From Xenorhabdus anantnagensis (lineage in GTDB: Bacteria > Pseudomonadota > Gammaproteobacteria > Enterobacterales > Enterobacteriaceae): a DNA stretch of 64,000 bases. Positions 8,383 through 18,794 of this stretch are shown one piece after another (within the stretch, counting starts at the first letter, position 1; every line of letters begins with the position of its first letter). Under the pieces are notes generated by a model. That model saw only the letters and a list, made by a program, of their open reading frames with translations, ran no database searches and had not been told where the DNA came from. The stretch is taken from contig NZ_JAQRFN010000007.1 of NCBI RefSeq assembly GCF_028598555.1, positions 118,764-182,763 on the forward strand. The letters run 5' to 3'. The translations under genes and the position numbers were made by a program.

Positions 8383-8847
8383 ATGACGAAAGATAAATGT
8401 ACTAATTTCAATCAGAATTTAACTATCGGCGAAGTTTCAAAACGTAGTGGAATTGCAATATCGGCAATTCACTTTTATGAATCGAAAGGTTTGATTAAAA
8501 GTTCACGTAATCACGGCAACCAACGTCGTTTTCCTTCGGTTGTCCTGCGCTACCTTGCAATTATCAAGGCTGCACAAAGTACAGGAATTCCTCTTAAAGA
8601 AATTAAAGAAGTTTTATGTCAATTTCCCCCCAATAGTAATTTGACAGCAGAGCAATGGCAGATAATCTCTTTGCAATGGCGGGATATGCTAGATAAACGC
8701 ATCAAAAAATTGACCAGATTGCGCGATAACTTAGATAGCTGTATCGGCTGTGGCTGTCTTTCACTCACCGACTGCCCCTTACGCAATCCAAATGATATTT
8801 TGGGTGAAAAAGGGACTGGAGCAATTATTTTTGAAAATCTTAAATAA
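8383..8847 (+). CDS. soxR: Redox-sensitive transcriptional activator SoxR
   Basis: MerR-family dimeric activator with a [2Fe-2S] cluster, oxidised by redox-cycling compounds. 154 residues from ATG 8383. The N-terminal winged helix starts [25 protein letters not shown]; the dimerisation helix is around 85-115; and the cluster motif [17 protein letters not shown] gives all four Cys (C-x2-C-x-C-x5-C). GAGG lies about 9 bases before the ATG. No soxS gene is adjacent or in the window, so this SoxR more likely acts directly on neighbouring genes, as in non-enteric bacteria. Confidence 0.94.
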   Translation: MTKDKCTNFNQNLTIGEVSKRSGIAISAIHFYESKGLIKSSRNHGNQRRFPSVVLRYLAIIKAAQSTGIPLKEIKEVLCQFPPNSNLTAEQWQIISLQWRDMLDKRIKKLTRLRDNLDSCIGCGCLSLTDCPLRNPNDILGEKGTGAIIFENLK

Positions 8848-8858
8848 CACCAACAACC

Positions 8859-9242
8859 CTAATAAAGGCACAAGATGCTATCGCGCCATATATTGCCAAA
8901 AAAGCATTCCGTACTTTTAAAAGCGGAGATAATGTTGTTTCTGGTATCGAAGCAATACCCACTTTCGTCCATACTCCGGGTCATACCTCATTCAGAATAC
9001 GCTCTGGTAATAATAACATGCTGATTTGGGGTGATATTGTGCACTCTTATTCAGTGCAATTTATGCATCCAGAAGTTTCCATTGAGTTTGATACAGCTAA
9101 TGATAAAGCTGTTGAAGCACGTAAGTACGTTTTCAAAAAGGCCTCTCAAGATAAATGGTTAATTGGTGCCGCACATTTACCCTTCCCCGGAATCGGACAT
9201 ATTTGCAAAGATGAGCAAGGTTATACTTGGGTGCCAGCGTAG
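8859..9242 (+). pseudogene. MBL-fold metallo-hydrolase, N-terminally truncated remnant
   Basis: Reading one frame gives VSGIEAIPTFVHTPGHTSF, then MLIWGDIVHSYSVQF and WLIGAAHLPFPGIGHI, which are the later metal-ligand motifs (TPGHT, GD, AAHLPFPG) of a metallo-beta-lactamase-fold hydrolase. The first half with the HxHxDH motif is missing and there is no start codon or ribosome site; the frame emerges right after soxR. A 74-codon piece from ATG 9018 alone could not form the active site. Probably deleted together with the second half of DoxX as the locus decayed. Confidence 0.75.
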
Positions 9243-9384
9243 TATTCTGGTCAAGCTTGTGCTAAATTTTTTAATTGGCAGAAAAAACGGTAATCGCATC
9301 AAATTTAAGAAAATAAAGTTTGGCTAACAAAGATATTAGTGTGTTAATTTATGTAAATCGGTAGAAAATCAGTATAATGAAATT

Positions 9385-9732
9385 ATGCAAAAAATTACCT
9401 TGCTCATATACATTCTAGCTCTGCTTATTTTTGCTCAACCGGCAACAGCGTTGTCTGAAAATGAAGCAGAAGAGCTTGCAGATCTAGAGGCAGTCTTTAT
9501 TTATCTAAAATATGACTGCGGCTATAGTCAAATCCCGAAGAGTCAAATTCAGCACGCAATTTTCTATTTTGCCCAACATCAAAAGTGGGATCTCAGTAAC
9601 TATGACACTCAGTTAATGCAGGAGCTAAAGAGATTAGGATACAACGACTTGAAGGGAATCAGCCTGCCTCATGAGGCTAAATGTCGCTCTCTTGCACGGA
9701 ACTCCCTCGGTTTACTCTCCTATGTAAAATAG
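9385..9732 (+). CDS. yacC: YacC family periplasmic protein
   Basis: 115 residues with a cleavable signal peptide (MQKITLLIYILALLIFAQPATA, cut likely after ATA) and then the family signature LSENEAEELADLEAVFIYLKYDCGY. It ends SLGLLSYVK, nearly the E. coli YacC end. Function unknown. YacC precedes speE-speD here as in E. coli. Two conserved Cys (in YDCGY and AKCRS) could pair in the periplasm. Confidence 0.9.
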   Translation: MQKITLLIYILALLIFAQPATALSENEAEELADLEAVFIYLKYDCGYSQIPKSQIQHAIFYFAQHQKWDLSNYDTQLMQELKRLGYNDLKGISLPHEAKCRSLARNSLGLLSYVK

Positions 9733-9871
9733 CTCCTTTGAATACTTCTACAGGTTAATTCCATGTTGAAACTAAGTGACAACCATGTGAATAGTTGGCT
9801 ACTATGTGCGCTTTCTATATATGCATATGCGCCCAATGCCTATGAATATCACAATGGAGGAATACCAGAAG

Positions 9872-10735
9872 ATGTCACAAAAAGAAATTTGGTATGAAAC
9901 GTTGCATTCCAATTTCGGTCAGTATTTCGCAGTTGAAAACGTGCTCTATCACGATAAAACTGAGCATCAAGATCTAATCATTTTCGAAAATACAGAACTA
10001 GGCCGCATCATGGCACTTGATGGTGTAGTACAAACCACAGAGCGCGATGAATTTATCTATCATGAAATGATGGCTCATGTACCACTATTTGCCCATGGTC
10101 AAGCCAAGAAAGTATTGATCATTGGTGGTGGTGATGGTGGGATGCTACGTGAAGTCTGCCGCCATAACTATCTCGACAGTATCACAATGGTAGAAATTGA
10201 TGCTGGTGTCGTCGAATTCTGCCGCCAGTATTTGCCAAACCATAGCGCAGGAACCTATGACGATCCCCGTTTCAAACTAGTGATTGACGACGGCGTTAAT
10301 TTTGTCAAAACCACATCTGAAAAATTTGATGTCATCATTTCTGATTGTACCGACCCCGCAGGGCCAGGTGAAAGTCTGTTTACCTCTGAATTTTACGCAG
10401 GCTGCGCTCGTTGCCTGAACGAAGGAGGTATTTTTGTAGCCCAAAACGGTGTTTGTTTCCTACAACAAGATGAAGCTCTCAATAGCCACAAAAAGTTGAA
10501 TCATTATTTTGCTGACAGCAGTTTTTACCAAGCGGCCATTCCAACCTATTACGGTGGAATCATGACGTTTGCATGGGCAACGCAGAATACTGCCTTACGA
10601 CAGATACCTCTGACAATACTACAACAACGTTTTGAAGATGCGGACATAACCTGCCGTTACTACACACCAGCTGTACATGCAGGAAGTTTTGCACTACCGC
10701 AATACTTACTGAATGCGCTATCTGGAAATCCATAA
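9872..10735 (+). CDS. speE: Spermidine synthase (putrescine aminopropyltransferase)
   Basis: Transfers an aminopropyl group from decarboxylated SAM to putrescine. 287 residues, as in E. coli. Motifs: [23 protein letters not shown], the SAM-binding [13 protein letters not shown], and [14 protein letters not shown] containing the catalytic Asp. The start at ATG 9872 ([12 protein letters not shown]) follows GGAGG and aligns with E. coli; the upstream frame back to 9806 has several Met codons but no homology. SpeD follows 28 bases later, an operon. Confidence 0.97.
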   Translation: MSQKEIWYETLHSNFGQYFAVENVLYHDKTEHQDLIIFENTELGRIMALDGVVQTTERDEFIYHEMMAHVPLFAHGQAKKVLIIGGGDGGMLREVCRHNYLDSITMVEIDAGVVEFCRQYLPNHSAGTYDDPRFKLVIDDGVNFVKTTSEKFDVIISDCTDPAGPGESLFTSEFYAGCARCLNEGGIFVAQNGVCFLQQDEALNSHKKLNHYFADSSFYQAAIPTYYGGIMTFAWATQNTALRQIPLTILQQRFEDADITCRYYTPAVHAGSFALPQYLLNALSGNP

Positions 10736-10763
10736 CCACCCATCATCCGGGAGGTGAATTAAA

Positions 10764-11558
10764 TTGCGCAAACTGAAATTGCACGGCTTTAATAATCTAA
10801 CAAAAAGCTTGAGTTTTTGTATTTACGATATCTGTTATGCAAAAACAAATGCCGATCGCGACAGTTATATCGCGTACATTGATGAACAGTATAATGCAAC
10901 CCGCCTCACTGAAATACTCAGTGAAACCTGTTCAATCATTGGTGCAAACATTCTTAATATTGCCCGCCAAGACTATGATCCACAAGGTGCGAGCGTTACC
11001 ATTCTGATTAGTGAAGAGCCTATTGATCCCAACCTTGTGGATAATACGGAAAACCCTGGCCCACTCCCCGACTCTGTCGTCGCCCACTTGGACAAGAGCC
11101 ATATCTGTGTGCATACCTATCCGGAAAGCCATCCAGATGGCGGTATATGTACTTTCAGGGCAGATATTGAAGTGTCAACTTGCGGTGTTATTTCTCCCCT
11201 TAAGGCACTGAATTATCTGATTCATGAATTGGAATCTGATATTGTGACGATGGATTATCGTGTTCGTGGTTTTACTCGGGATGTTAATGGCGTAAAACAC
11301 TATATCGATCATGAAATTAATTCCATCCAAAATTACGTGACAGAAGAAATCCAATCTCAGTACCATATGATTGATGTAAATATTTTTCAGGAAAATCTTT
11401 TCCATACCAAAATGATGTTAAAAGAATTTGATCTGAATGAATATTTATTCAATACCACAGCTGAAGAACTACGTGAAGTGGAAAAGAAAGAAATAACCCG
11501 TTTACTTAAAAAAGAGATACAGGAAATCTATTACGGCCGAAATTTACCCGATCTATAA
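10764..11558 (+). CDS. speD: S-adenosylmethionine decarboxylase proenzyme
   Basis: Makes the decarboxylated SAM used by SpeE. 264 residues, identical in length to E. coli SpeD and very similar throughout. The self-cleavage site is in [15 protein letters not shown], where the Ser becomes the pyruvoyl group. Starts at TTG 10764 ([15 protein letters not shown]), with GGGAGGTG upstream; no ATG fits the conserved N-terminus. Confidence 0.97.
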   Translation: MRKLKLHGFNNLTKSLSFCIYDICYAKTNADRDSYIAYIDEQYNATRLTEILSETCSIIGANILNIARQDYDPQGASVTILISEEPIDPNLVDNTENPGPLPDSVVAHLDKSHICVHTYPESHPDGGICTFRADIEVSTCGVISPLKALNYLIHELESDIVTMDYRVRGFTRDVNGVKHYIDHEINSIQNYVTEEIQSQYHMIDVNIFQENLFHTKMMLKEFDLNEYLFNTTAEELREVEKKEITRLLKKEIQEIYYGRNLPDL

Positions 11559-11585
11559 ATATTTGCACTCGACCTGATCTATTTG

Positions 11586-11610
11586 ACTGGCAGAATATCA
11601 ACCTGCCAGT
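11586..11610 (+). terminator. Terminator after speD
   Basis: Eight-base stem ACTGGCAG / CTGCCAGT with a 9-base loop, followed by a T-rich stretch; between convergent speD and the cysteine hydrolase gene. Confidence 0.65.
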
Positions 11611-11640
11611 TATTCATGTTTTCATCAAATATAGCGTACT

Positions 11641-12189
11641 TTATTTTGGCGGTATGCCTAACTCAATACTTGTAATAATTTCAGCACCGTAAATAGTTTT
11701 TAAATAATCAAGTGCAACATTCTGATCAATGCCTTGATACGTGCAAACAGCATCAGACAAAACTATGATGTCATAACCTAAGACAAATGCGCTATAAGCT
11801 GTATGCCGGACACAGCAATTTGTATGCTGCCCTGCCAAAACAACTTTTGTGACACCATATTGTCGGAAAATATCTTCCAGACCAGTTCCATCAAAGGCAC
11901 TATAATAATGTTTTGGAGCGACGATTTCACGTTCTGAACCAATGGGAGCCAATACTTCAACGACCTCAGCCCCCCATGTTCCTATCAAAGCATGATTTCC
12001 CCAGATGCCTACTTCGCGATCAGTTGCATGATGGGCATCATTAGCATACACCACCAACCAATCGCGTTGATTTCTAGCATAGTTGATTGCTCTCTGAATC
12101 ACGGGAATAATTTTCATTGCTTCTTTTTCATTAGCGAGAACCCCCGTTACAAAATCATTCAACATGTCAATTATGACTAGTGCTTTCAT
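11641..12189 (-). CDS. Isochorismatase-like cysteine hydrolase
   Basis: 182 residues from ATG 12189 (MKALVIIDMLNDFVTG). The three catalytic positions of the cysteine hydrolase family are visible: Asp in IIDMLNDF, Lys in VAPKHYYSAFDGTGL, and Cys in AGQHTNCCVRHTA. Nicotinamidase and isochorismatase have the same fold; this protein resembles the stand-alone cysteine hydrolases, so the amide substrate is unknown. GAGGGTC upstream supports the start; the frame extends back to 12258 without support. It stands alone with a 1-kb empty region upstream. Confidence 0.85.
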   Translation of the reverse strand: MKALVIIDMLNDFVTGVLANEKEAMKIIPVIQRAINYARNQRDWLVVYANDAHHATDREVGIWGNHALIGTWGAEVVEVLAPIGSEREIVAPKHYYSAFDGTGLEDIFRQYGVTKVVLAGQHTNCCVRHTAYSAFVLGYDIIVLSDAVCTYQGIDQNVALDYLKTIYGAEIITSIELGIPPK

Positions 12190-13179
12190 TTGTAATGACC
12201 CTCTTTGTTGTTTATACGCAGTTTTTCCTAAAAACAACCATAGAAAAACAAAGCGCATCCCATGGAAAAAATAACATTCTCCATATGGGAAAATATTACA
12301 AATAATTCAAAGGAAAAAATTACACTGTAAAAAATGATATTTTACAATTCTCCTAAGACATAATATAACACTTAATTTTACACTTCAATCCAGCAAATTC
12401 ATAAAAAATAGCATTGGTTTAAAAAATATAATTTTATATAAATACATTTGAAATAAATAATAATAAATAAAAATTAATATTATCTACAACTCTACAATAA
12501 TGAAAAAATTGGATGTTTTTAAGTGAGAAATAACTTCTCTTATGTGATGTTTTTTAATGCATCAACCATGAATGCATTAAAACATAGCGTGCTGAGTAAA
12601 ACATAAGTAATTTAAAGACATTTATAAGGAAATAATATTTATGATTGATTCATAATAAACCAATTAACTATTATAAAATTAACTTATAGAATTAAAGAAA
12701 TAAATAATTTTTTCAGAAAATTATTCACCCCCATTAAACCGTAAAAGTTTAATTAATACTTTTAAATAATCAGCCCTATTTACCTGCCTCTCAGCCTTTT
12801 ATTTTTGGTCTGCTGTCTTAGGATAATAACTAATTACACCTTAATATTTTTCATAATACTCAAGAATCTTTTGAGTCAATATCCACCATAACCAGATGCA
12901 AAAATCCACAAATGGCTTTCTGCTGGTCTAAGCACAGTTTCATTTTTCAATTCCATACCGTCACCATCCATTAATTTTATAAATTTCATTCTCACATAAA
13001 CGCGCAACAATAAAAAAAACAATAATAACCAATTGAAATTAATATAACTTATCTATTTTATAATGAAATTTGTTATCCAACTAACAAATTTAGTTTATTT
13101 ATTTGCATGAATTTTATTTTGTGAACATTATGATATCTAGCTTAATTTATAATAAAACACCCTACAATATACAATAAAA
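12190..13179. other. Long AT-rich intergenic region before uhpA
   Basis: About 990 bases with no credible coding frame. It contains one clean inverted repeat (12552-12582) and otherwise A/T-rich DNA of the kind H-NS binds. It must hold the promoters of the cysteine hydrolase and of uhpA. Confidence 0.6.
12552..12582. repeat. Inverted repeat in the intergenic region
   Basis: Perfect 11-base arms TTTTAATGCAT and ATGCATTAAAA with a 9-base centre; the pairing extends further with a bulge (TATGT / ACATA). It could be an operator or a hairpin; nothing nearby decides. Confidence 0.5.
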
Positions 13180-13809
13180 ATGAAGATAAAAATTGCCCTC
13201 ATTGATGACCATGTTGTTGTCCGTTCAGGCTTCGCTCAATTGTTGACACTTGAAGATGATATTATAGTCGTCGGACAATACAGCAGTTCCAATGAAGCAT
13301 GGTCAGATTTACTAAAAAAAACGATTGATATCGTGATCATGGATATTTCCATGCCCAACGAAAGTGGCCTACAGCTTTTGGCACGACTTCGCCCCACATG
13401 CCCAAATTTTCGCACAATTATGTTGAGTATTTATGACACTGCTGCACTTGTGCAAAGTGCGTTAGATTCAGGTGCTCGAGGTTATTTGACGAAATGCTGT
13501 GGGCCAGAAGAATTAATCCAGGCCGTATATACTGTCCACAGAGGCGAAATTTACCTTTGCGCTGACGCATTGAAAGCGCTACGCCAGAAACCTCAAGAAG
13601 TAACCGCACTAAAAATACTAACATCACGGGAGAGAGAAATTTTTAATCTGCTAATCAATGGAATTAGCGTGAAAGATATAGCTGAACAACTTGAGCTAAG
13701 CCCCAAAACCGTACATGTTCATCGTGCTAATATTCTTAGTAAATTACAGTGTGATTCCACTATTGAGCTTGTTCACTATGCCTTACAACATCAAATCATT
13801 ACGGGTTAG
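13180..13809 (+). CDS. uhpA: Response regulator, UhpA type (NarL/FixJ family)
   Basis: 209 residues. Receiver domain with acidic pair D9-D10, phospho-acceptor D55 in VIMDISMP, and Lys in YLTKCC; a LuxR-type HTH at the C-terminus with LTSREREIFNLLINGISVKDIAEQLELSPKTVHVHRANI. Close to E. coli UhpA (IDDHxxVRSGFAQLL, SPKTVHVHRAN). It heads the uhpABC operon, 3 bases before uhpB. It probably activates a sugar-phosphate transporter gene; here the candidate is the downstream afuABC rather than uhpT. Confidence 0.88.
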   Translation: MKIKIALIDDHVVVRSGFAQLLTLEDDIIVVGQYSSSNEAWSDLLKKTIDIVIMDISMPNESGLQLLARLRPTCPNFRTIMLSIYDTAALVQSALDSGARGYLTKCCGPEELIQAVYTVHRGEIYLCADALKALRQKPQEVTALKILTSREREIFNLLINGISVKDIAEQLELSPKTVHVHRANILSKLQCDSTIELVHYALQHQIITG

Positions 13810-13812
13810 TAA

Positions 13813-15393
13813 ATGAATTGGAAAGCACGTTTCGGTTTACAGTCTTTATTTATATTTATTTTCTATTCAATTACCTGGATTTCACTTTGGACTCTCAGTT
13901 TTTATTTACACGAGGATGGACAACAAGCAGTACTTTTTCTGCCACAAGGATTGAGACTAGTACTTATGATTTTGTTGTGGCGACGTTACTTACCACTCCT
14001 TATTATCAGTGAAACCAGCATATTGATATGGTTAAATAACGAACAGCTCATTACGAGCTCAATTATACTACTTTCCCCTATGATCAGTTTGATCACGGTC
14101 TTGATGATTCAACAAATATGGAGACACTATTCTCTTTATTGGCAACAACTTTCCATCCTGCTTGTTGGAGTTATTATCAACAGCCTCTTACAAACTCTTT
14201 GCTTGAGCTTTTCACTATCATCTAAAACAAATCTTTTTTTTCTTGCCTCAATGACTGGGGGTGTTCTTCTATCTCCGTTTGTTTATCTAATTTATATTTA
14301 TCTATATGAACAAAGCTTAAAAAACAATCATATTACGGACGACTCACTCTATCCACAACTGCGATCATCTTTTTTGATGTGGTGTTTTCTATTTAGCTTA
14401 TTAGGGATCAGCGGACACTTCTTTTTGTCACCGAAAATTGAAGGGCTTTTATCAATTTTAGTTTTTATTCCCAACGTTTTTATGGCTTATCGTTATGGCT
14501 GGCAAGGAGGCGTTTTTTCAGCATTGTTAGGAAGTTTAATAGTCACTTTTGCCCGCCAATCCAGTGGCTCATTTAGTGAACTTCAAGAATTGGAAATCTT
14601 TTTAACTACCCAAGCTTTATTAGGAATCGGATTAGGTATAGCCATCAGTCGTCAGCAACAACTGGCAAGTAATCTAAATCACTACCGTGCACGATTGGAA
14701 AAAGAATTGATTGCACGTTATACCTTGATGCAAAACCTAGTACATATTGAAGAGGATATTCGCAAAGATATTGCCAGAGAATTACATGATGAAATTGGGC
14801 AAAATATCACCGCAATTCAAATCCAATCTACCTTGGTAAAACGTACAGCAAACTCACCACTAGTAATAAAATCAGCAGAACAGATCAAATATCTATCTCA
14901 ACAAATTCATCAATCTACTCGTCAATTACTACGCGAGCTACGTCCACCAGCCTTAGATGAAATGTCATTTGAACAGGCCATTCGTCATTTAATAAATGAA
15001 TTCGCGTTTGAAGAACAAAACATTACTTGCCAGTTTGATTATCAAATTCCACAAGAACCGAAAAATAACACTATCACTTTGACTCTTTACCGACTTATTC
15101 AAGAATTGCTGAACAATATCAGTAAGCATGCCAATGCCAGTAGCATTACGATCAATTTGGAACAAAAAGAAAATTTAATCGAACTCCAAGTCAATGATAA
15201 TGGAATTGGTATTACAGACGAGAAGAAAAATACAGGATTTGGCCTGAAGGGTATTGAAGAACGAGTTCGTGTACTTGGCGGTAATTGGAGCTTAAATACG
15301 CAAAAAGGAACTCACATAGTTGTTAATTTACCCATCAATTCAGATGAGTATATTAAATCATCAAAAATCATTTCTAACGTTCTAAAACTATAG
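13813..15393 (+). CDS. uhpB: Sensor histidine kinase, UhpB type
   Basis: 526 residues. The N-terminal half is a multi-helix membrane domain (MASE1-like, about residues 10-285) with the E. coli UhpB-like LPQGLRLVLM near the start. The HisKA_3 region has phospho-acceptor H325 in ARELHDEIGQNITAIQ; the ATPase domain has an N-box (ELLNNISKHANAS), a G1 box (NDNGIG) and GFGLKGIEERV. In the known system UhpB is controlled by UhpC and phosphorylates UhpA. It follows uhpA at once. Confidence 0.88.
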   Translation: MNWKARFGLQSLFIFIFYSITWISLWTLSFYLHEDGQQAVLFLPQGLRLVLMILLWRRYLPLLIISETSILIWLNNEQLITSSIILLSPMISLITVLMIQQIWRHYSLYWQQLSILLVGVIINSLLQTLCLSFSLSSKTNLFFLASMTGGVLLSPFVYLIYIYLYEQSLKNNHITDDSLYPQLRSSFLMWCFLFSLLGISGHFFLSPKIEGLLSILVFIPNVFMAYRYGWQGGVFSALLGSLIVTFARQSSGSFSELQELEIFLTTQALLGIGLGIAISRQQQLASNLNHYRARLEKELIARYTLMQNLVHIEEDIRKDIARELHDEIGQNITAIQIQSTLVKRTANSPLVIKSAEQIKYLSQQIHQSTRQLLRELRPPALDEMSFEQAIRHLINEFAFEEQNITCQFDYQIPQEPKNNTITLTLYRLIQELLNNISKHANASSITINLEQKENLIELQVNDNGIGITDEKKNTGFGLKGIEERVRVLGGNWSLNTQKGTHIVVNLPINSDEYIKSSKIISNVLKL

Positions 15394-15438
15394 CCTGAGA
15401 ATTTTATTGTTATTTATTCACTTTTATGGAGACTTATT

Positions 15439-16734
15439 ATGCAAGCCAATAGCAATGAACAAATTTCTCAAAATTATCGCTATTGGAGAAGCCACCTATT
15501 GATCTCAATGATTGTTGGTTATGCTGCATTTCAACTGACACGTAAAAGTTTGACCGTTGTCATCTATGAAATGCAAATAGAGCTAGCATTAAATAAAGAT
15601 GATCTTGGTTGGATAACGAGCTTGTTTTATCTTGCTTATGGCTGTTCAAAATTTGTATCTGGTATTTTTCATGATAATACAGGCTATCGCTGGTTGATGG
15701 GTACAGGGTTATTAGCAACTGGAATACTCAATATTATCTTTACCTTTTGCTCATCGTTGACGGCCATATTGATTGTCTGGACACTAAATGGCTTCTTTCA
15801 AGGATGGGGATGGCCTCCCTGTGCACGGCTACTAACTCACTGGTATTCCCGTAATGAACGGGGGTTCTGGTGGGGATGCTGGAATACATCTATAAATATA
15901 AGTGGCATTCTTCTACCATTACTCTCTGCACTTTTGATGGCAGTCTATAGTTGGCGAGCTGCACTGCTGCTATCAGGCACTATTAGCATCATATTAGGAA
16001 TCTGGCTATGCCGGAGGTTACCAGGAATACCTCAAGAGCATGGATTACCTAGTATTGGAACCTGGCGGCAAGATGCAACTGAACTGAGACAAGAACAGGC
16101 ATCTCCACCAATGCCAATGATAAAAATTCTACAAGAAACTATTTTATTCAATCGTACTATTTGGCTTCTTGGCTGTTCCTATATCCTTGTGTACTTCATC
16201 AGAACCGCAATACATGACTGGGGATATATTTGGATATCAGAAAAATACGGGGAAAAATTATTTAGTATAAATGTCACTCTTGCACTGTTTGAATTAGGTG
16301 GCTTACTAGGTGCTCTTTGCTCAGGGTGGAGTACTGATCTGTTTTTTCGTAGCCAACGAGTTCCCATGATTTTACTATTCTCTATTGGGTTATTTTTTTC
16401 AGTTACGGCACTGTGGTTAGCTCCCATACAACACTATGTTTTACTATCTGTTTGCATTTTCAGTATCGGCTTTTTTGTTTTTGGTCCACAAATGTTAATT
16501 GGACTGGCAGCAACGGAATATTGCCATAAGAAAGCAGCAGGCACGGTCACTGGATATTTGGGACTATATGCTTACCTTAGTGCATCCCTTACTGGTTGGC
16601 CACTGAGTCAGATAATCAAGTACTATGACTGGTCAGGTATGTTTGCTTTACTTACTTTGGCAGCCGCATTAATGGGGCTATTACTCATGCCTCTATTGAT
16701 AACTGATATTAACAAACACAATAAAAAACTTTAA
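15439..16734 (+). CDS. uhpC: MFS sugar-phosphate sensor, UhpC type
   Basis: 431 residues, twelve predicted membrane segments, organophosphate:Pi antiporter family (UhpC/UhpT/GlpT). Typical features are the N-terminal YWRSHLLISMIVGYAAFQLTRKS and GxxD-like loop SGIFHDNTGYRWLMG, and FFQGWGWPPCARLLTHWY. UhpC acts as receptor, reporting external glucose-6-phosphate to UhpB. Its place directly after uhpB, with the A-B-C order, supports receptor rather than transporter. A true transporter such as UhpT is the alternative reading, but none is next to it. Confidence 0.85.
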   Translation: MQANSNEQISQNYRYWRSHLLISMIVGYAAFQLTRKSLTVVIYEMQIELALNKDDLGWITSLFYLAYGCSKFVSGIFHDNTGYRWLMGTGLLATGILNIIFTFCSSLTAILIVWTLNGFFQGWGWPPCARLLTHWYSRNERGFWWGCWNTSINISGILLPLLSALLMAVYSWRAALLLSGTISIILGIWLCRRLPGIPQEHGLPSIGTWRQDATELRQEQASPPMPMIKILQETILFNRTIWLLGCSYILVYFIRTAIHDWGYIWISEKYGEKLFSINVTLALFELGGLLGALCSGWSTDLFFRSQRVPMILLFSIGLFFSVTALWLAPIQHYVLLSVCIFSIGFFVFGPQMLIGLAATEYCHKKAAGTVTGYLGLYAYLSASLTGWPLSQIIKYYDWSGMFALLTLAAALMGLLLMPLLITDINKHNKKL

Positions 16735-16843
16735 AAGGCACTCCGTAATAAACATAGTAAAGACTCATTAATCATTCGATAGATTCATTAATCTATTCCA
16801 TACAGTTTAAATACCCTATTTTACAACAACTTTGGTAGCTATT

Positions 16844-16868
16844 CCTCGCCCTAACGGGCGAGGTTTCT
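16844..16868 (+). terminator. Terminator after uhpC
   Basis: Perfect 8-base stem CCTCGCCC / GGGCGAGG with a TAAC loop, then TTTCTT. It separates uhpABC from afuABC transcription. Confidence 0.85.
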
Positions 16869-17653
16869 TATCACTATAGGCAACTACTCTACTCATATTC
16901 AAAGACTCTCACAGACAGATGTTAATAAATGATTGCAACAATGTTAATAAGGATTTTTTCTTATATGTTCTAAGCTTAACTAGTTAGATTGAATAATTTA
17001 CAAAATATCTTTAATCTAGAAGATGATTATCTGTTTATCTACAATATGTCACTAAATATAATTTAGTTTATATTCTATGCTATTAAAAAAAGAAATTTCT
17101 TCTGAAATATGCCATCATTAACCTCTATGCCAGATATAAATTTTGTAATCCCTTCTCATTCAATACTACCTATGAGGTAAATAACATGAGAAATTTTCAA
17201 CCAAGATAAATAATTATATAAACTGAGAAAATATATAACGGTTAAAACAATGATTGTTTTTTAACATCATAAGACATTGACAAAATTAATGAACAAGAAA
17301 TGAACATTCAAAAGCAAAAATTAAAGTAGATTACAATCGGTTAAATATACGAAAAACAAAATAACATTATTGTAATTTACCTTTATGAAAAACAAATAAA
17401 ATGAGTCAACCCAACTTTCTATTTAACATTATTCAATACACTAACCAATAAAAATAATTAATTAGAAATAATTAAAACTGTTATCTAGTTTGCAAAATCA
17501 CCCTATTAATTTGCATAAATAAATTAACCTCATCATGATGCTTCATGAATGAATTGGCAGGACTCTATTTTTAAATTAACAATAAGAGTTTCGTTTATTA
17601 ATATTCATATTAATCCACCCTAAAAAGAAATTTTTAAAGTAAGGACATCATTA
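16869..17653. other. Long AT-rich regulatory region upstream of afuA
   Basis: About 790 bases with no gene. Expected to hold the afuABC promoter. The only ordered element I see is TCATGATGCTTCATGA at 17533-17548, two TCATGA hexamers 10 bases apart, about 105 bases before the afuA start; it is a possible activator site, unproven. Confidence 0.5.
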
Positions 17654-18685
17654 ATGAAACTCAATTATCTCTCTACCCTCATGGCTATAGGATTAACCGC
17701 TGCAACCTTAGCCAGCAATGCGAACGCAGCAGGTCGACTCACTGTTTATTGCAGTAGCACTAATGCCCTTTGCGAAACAGAAACGCGTGCCTTTGGTGAA
17801 AAATACAATATTAAAACTATATTTGTTCGCAATAATACAGGAAGTATATTAGCCAAAATTGAAGCAGAAAAACGCAACCCACAGGCAGATGTATGGTATG
17901 GAGGAACACTCGATCCCCACTCCCAAGCAGGTGAACTAAATCTCCTACAACCTTATAAATCACCAAATTTAGACCAAATCATGCCTCAGTTCCGCGATCC
18001 GGCAAAACGCAAAGGTAATTACACTTCTGCTGTCTATATGGGAATTCTGGGTTTCGGTGTGAATACAGAACGTTTGAAAGAAAAAAATCTGCCTATACCA
18101 ACGTGCTGGAAAGATCTGACAAAGCCAGAATATAAAGGTGAAATCCAAATTGCAGATCCACAAAGCTCAGGTACATCCTACACAGCTCTGGCAACGTTTA
18201 TCCAACTGTGGGGAGAATATGAGGCTTTCGGTTACCTGAAAAAATTAAACAATAATATTTCTCAATACACCAAATCAGGTATTGCCCCTGCTCGCAATAC
18301 TGCACGTGGTGAAACAGCCATCGGAATTGGCTTTTTACATGATTACTCACTGGAAGTTGAAAATGGCGCACCAATGAAGCTAATTGCTCCCTGCGAAGGC
18401 ACTGGATATGAAATTGGTGGTGTCAGCATCATCAAAAATGCCCGCAATGTGGATAACGCTAAATTATTTGTCGATTGGGTGCTGTCCAGAGAGGCGCAAG
18501 AGCTAAGTTGGAAGAAAGGCCAATCTTACCAAATCTTGACTAACACCACAGCAGAAGTATCCCCTATAACCCTGAACCCCGCAGAATTAAATCTCATCAA
18601 TTATGACATGGAAAAATATGGCTCCAATAAGGTACGTAAGGAATTGATTAACAAATGGCTCACTGAAGTCAAAATGGAGCAATAA
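17654..18685 (+). CDS. afuA: Periplasmic sugar-phosphate binding protein, AfuA type
   Basis: 343 residues with a cleaved signal peptide (ends SNANAA near residue 26), then GRLTVYCSSTNALCETE. AfuA-type signatures: IEAEKRNPQADVWYGGTLDPHSQAGEL, IQIADPQSSGTSYTALATF, GFLHDYSLE. The family was first annotated as ferric-iron binding, but AfuA has been shown to bind cyclic hexose and heptose phosphates; the paired Tyr of iron-binding FbpA is not seen. It is followed by its permease and ATPase genes, and preceded by the uhpABC sensor, which fits sugar-phosphate uptake. Confidence 0.88.
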   Translation: MKLNYLSTLMAIGLTAATLASNANAAGRLTVYCSSTNALCETETRAFGEKYNIKTIFVRNNTGSILAKIEAEKRNPQADVWYGGTLDPHSQAGELNLLQPYKSPNLDQIMPQFRDPAKRKGNYTSAVYMGILGFGVNTERLKEKNLPIPTCWKDLTKPEYKGEIQIADPQSSGTSYTALATFIQLWGEYEAFGYLKKLNNNISQYTKSGIAPARNTARGETAIGIGFLHDYSLEVENGAPMKLIAPCEGTGYEIGGVSIIKNARNVDNAKLFVDWVLSREAQELSWKKGQSYQILTNTTAEVSPITLNPAELNLINYDMEKYGSNKVRKELINKWLTEVKMEQ

Positions 18686-18794
18686 ATTCTCTAATTATCA
18701 ATAAAGTTCACTCAAGCAGCGAGCCATGAATATGTGCTCGCTAGCTGATAATACGATTTACATACTCTCATCATATAATTTTATTGGGGGAATT

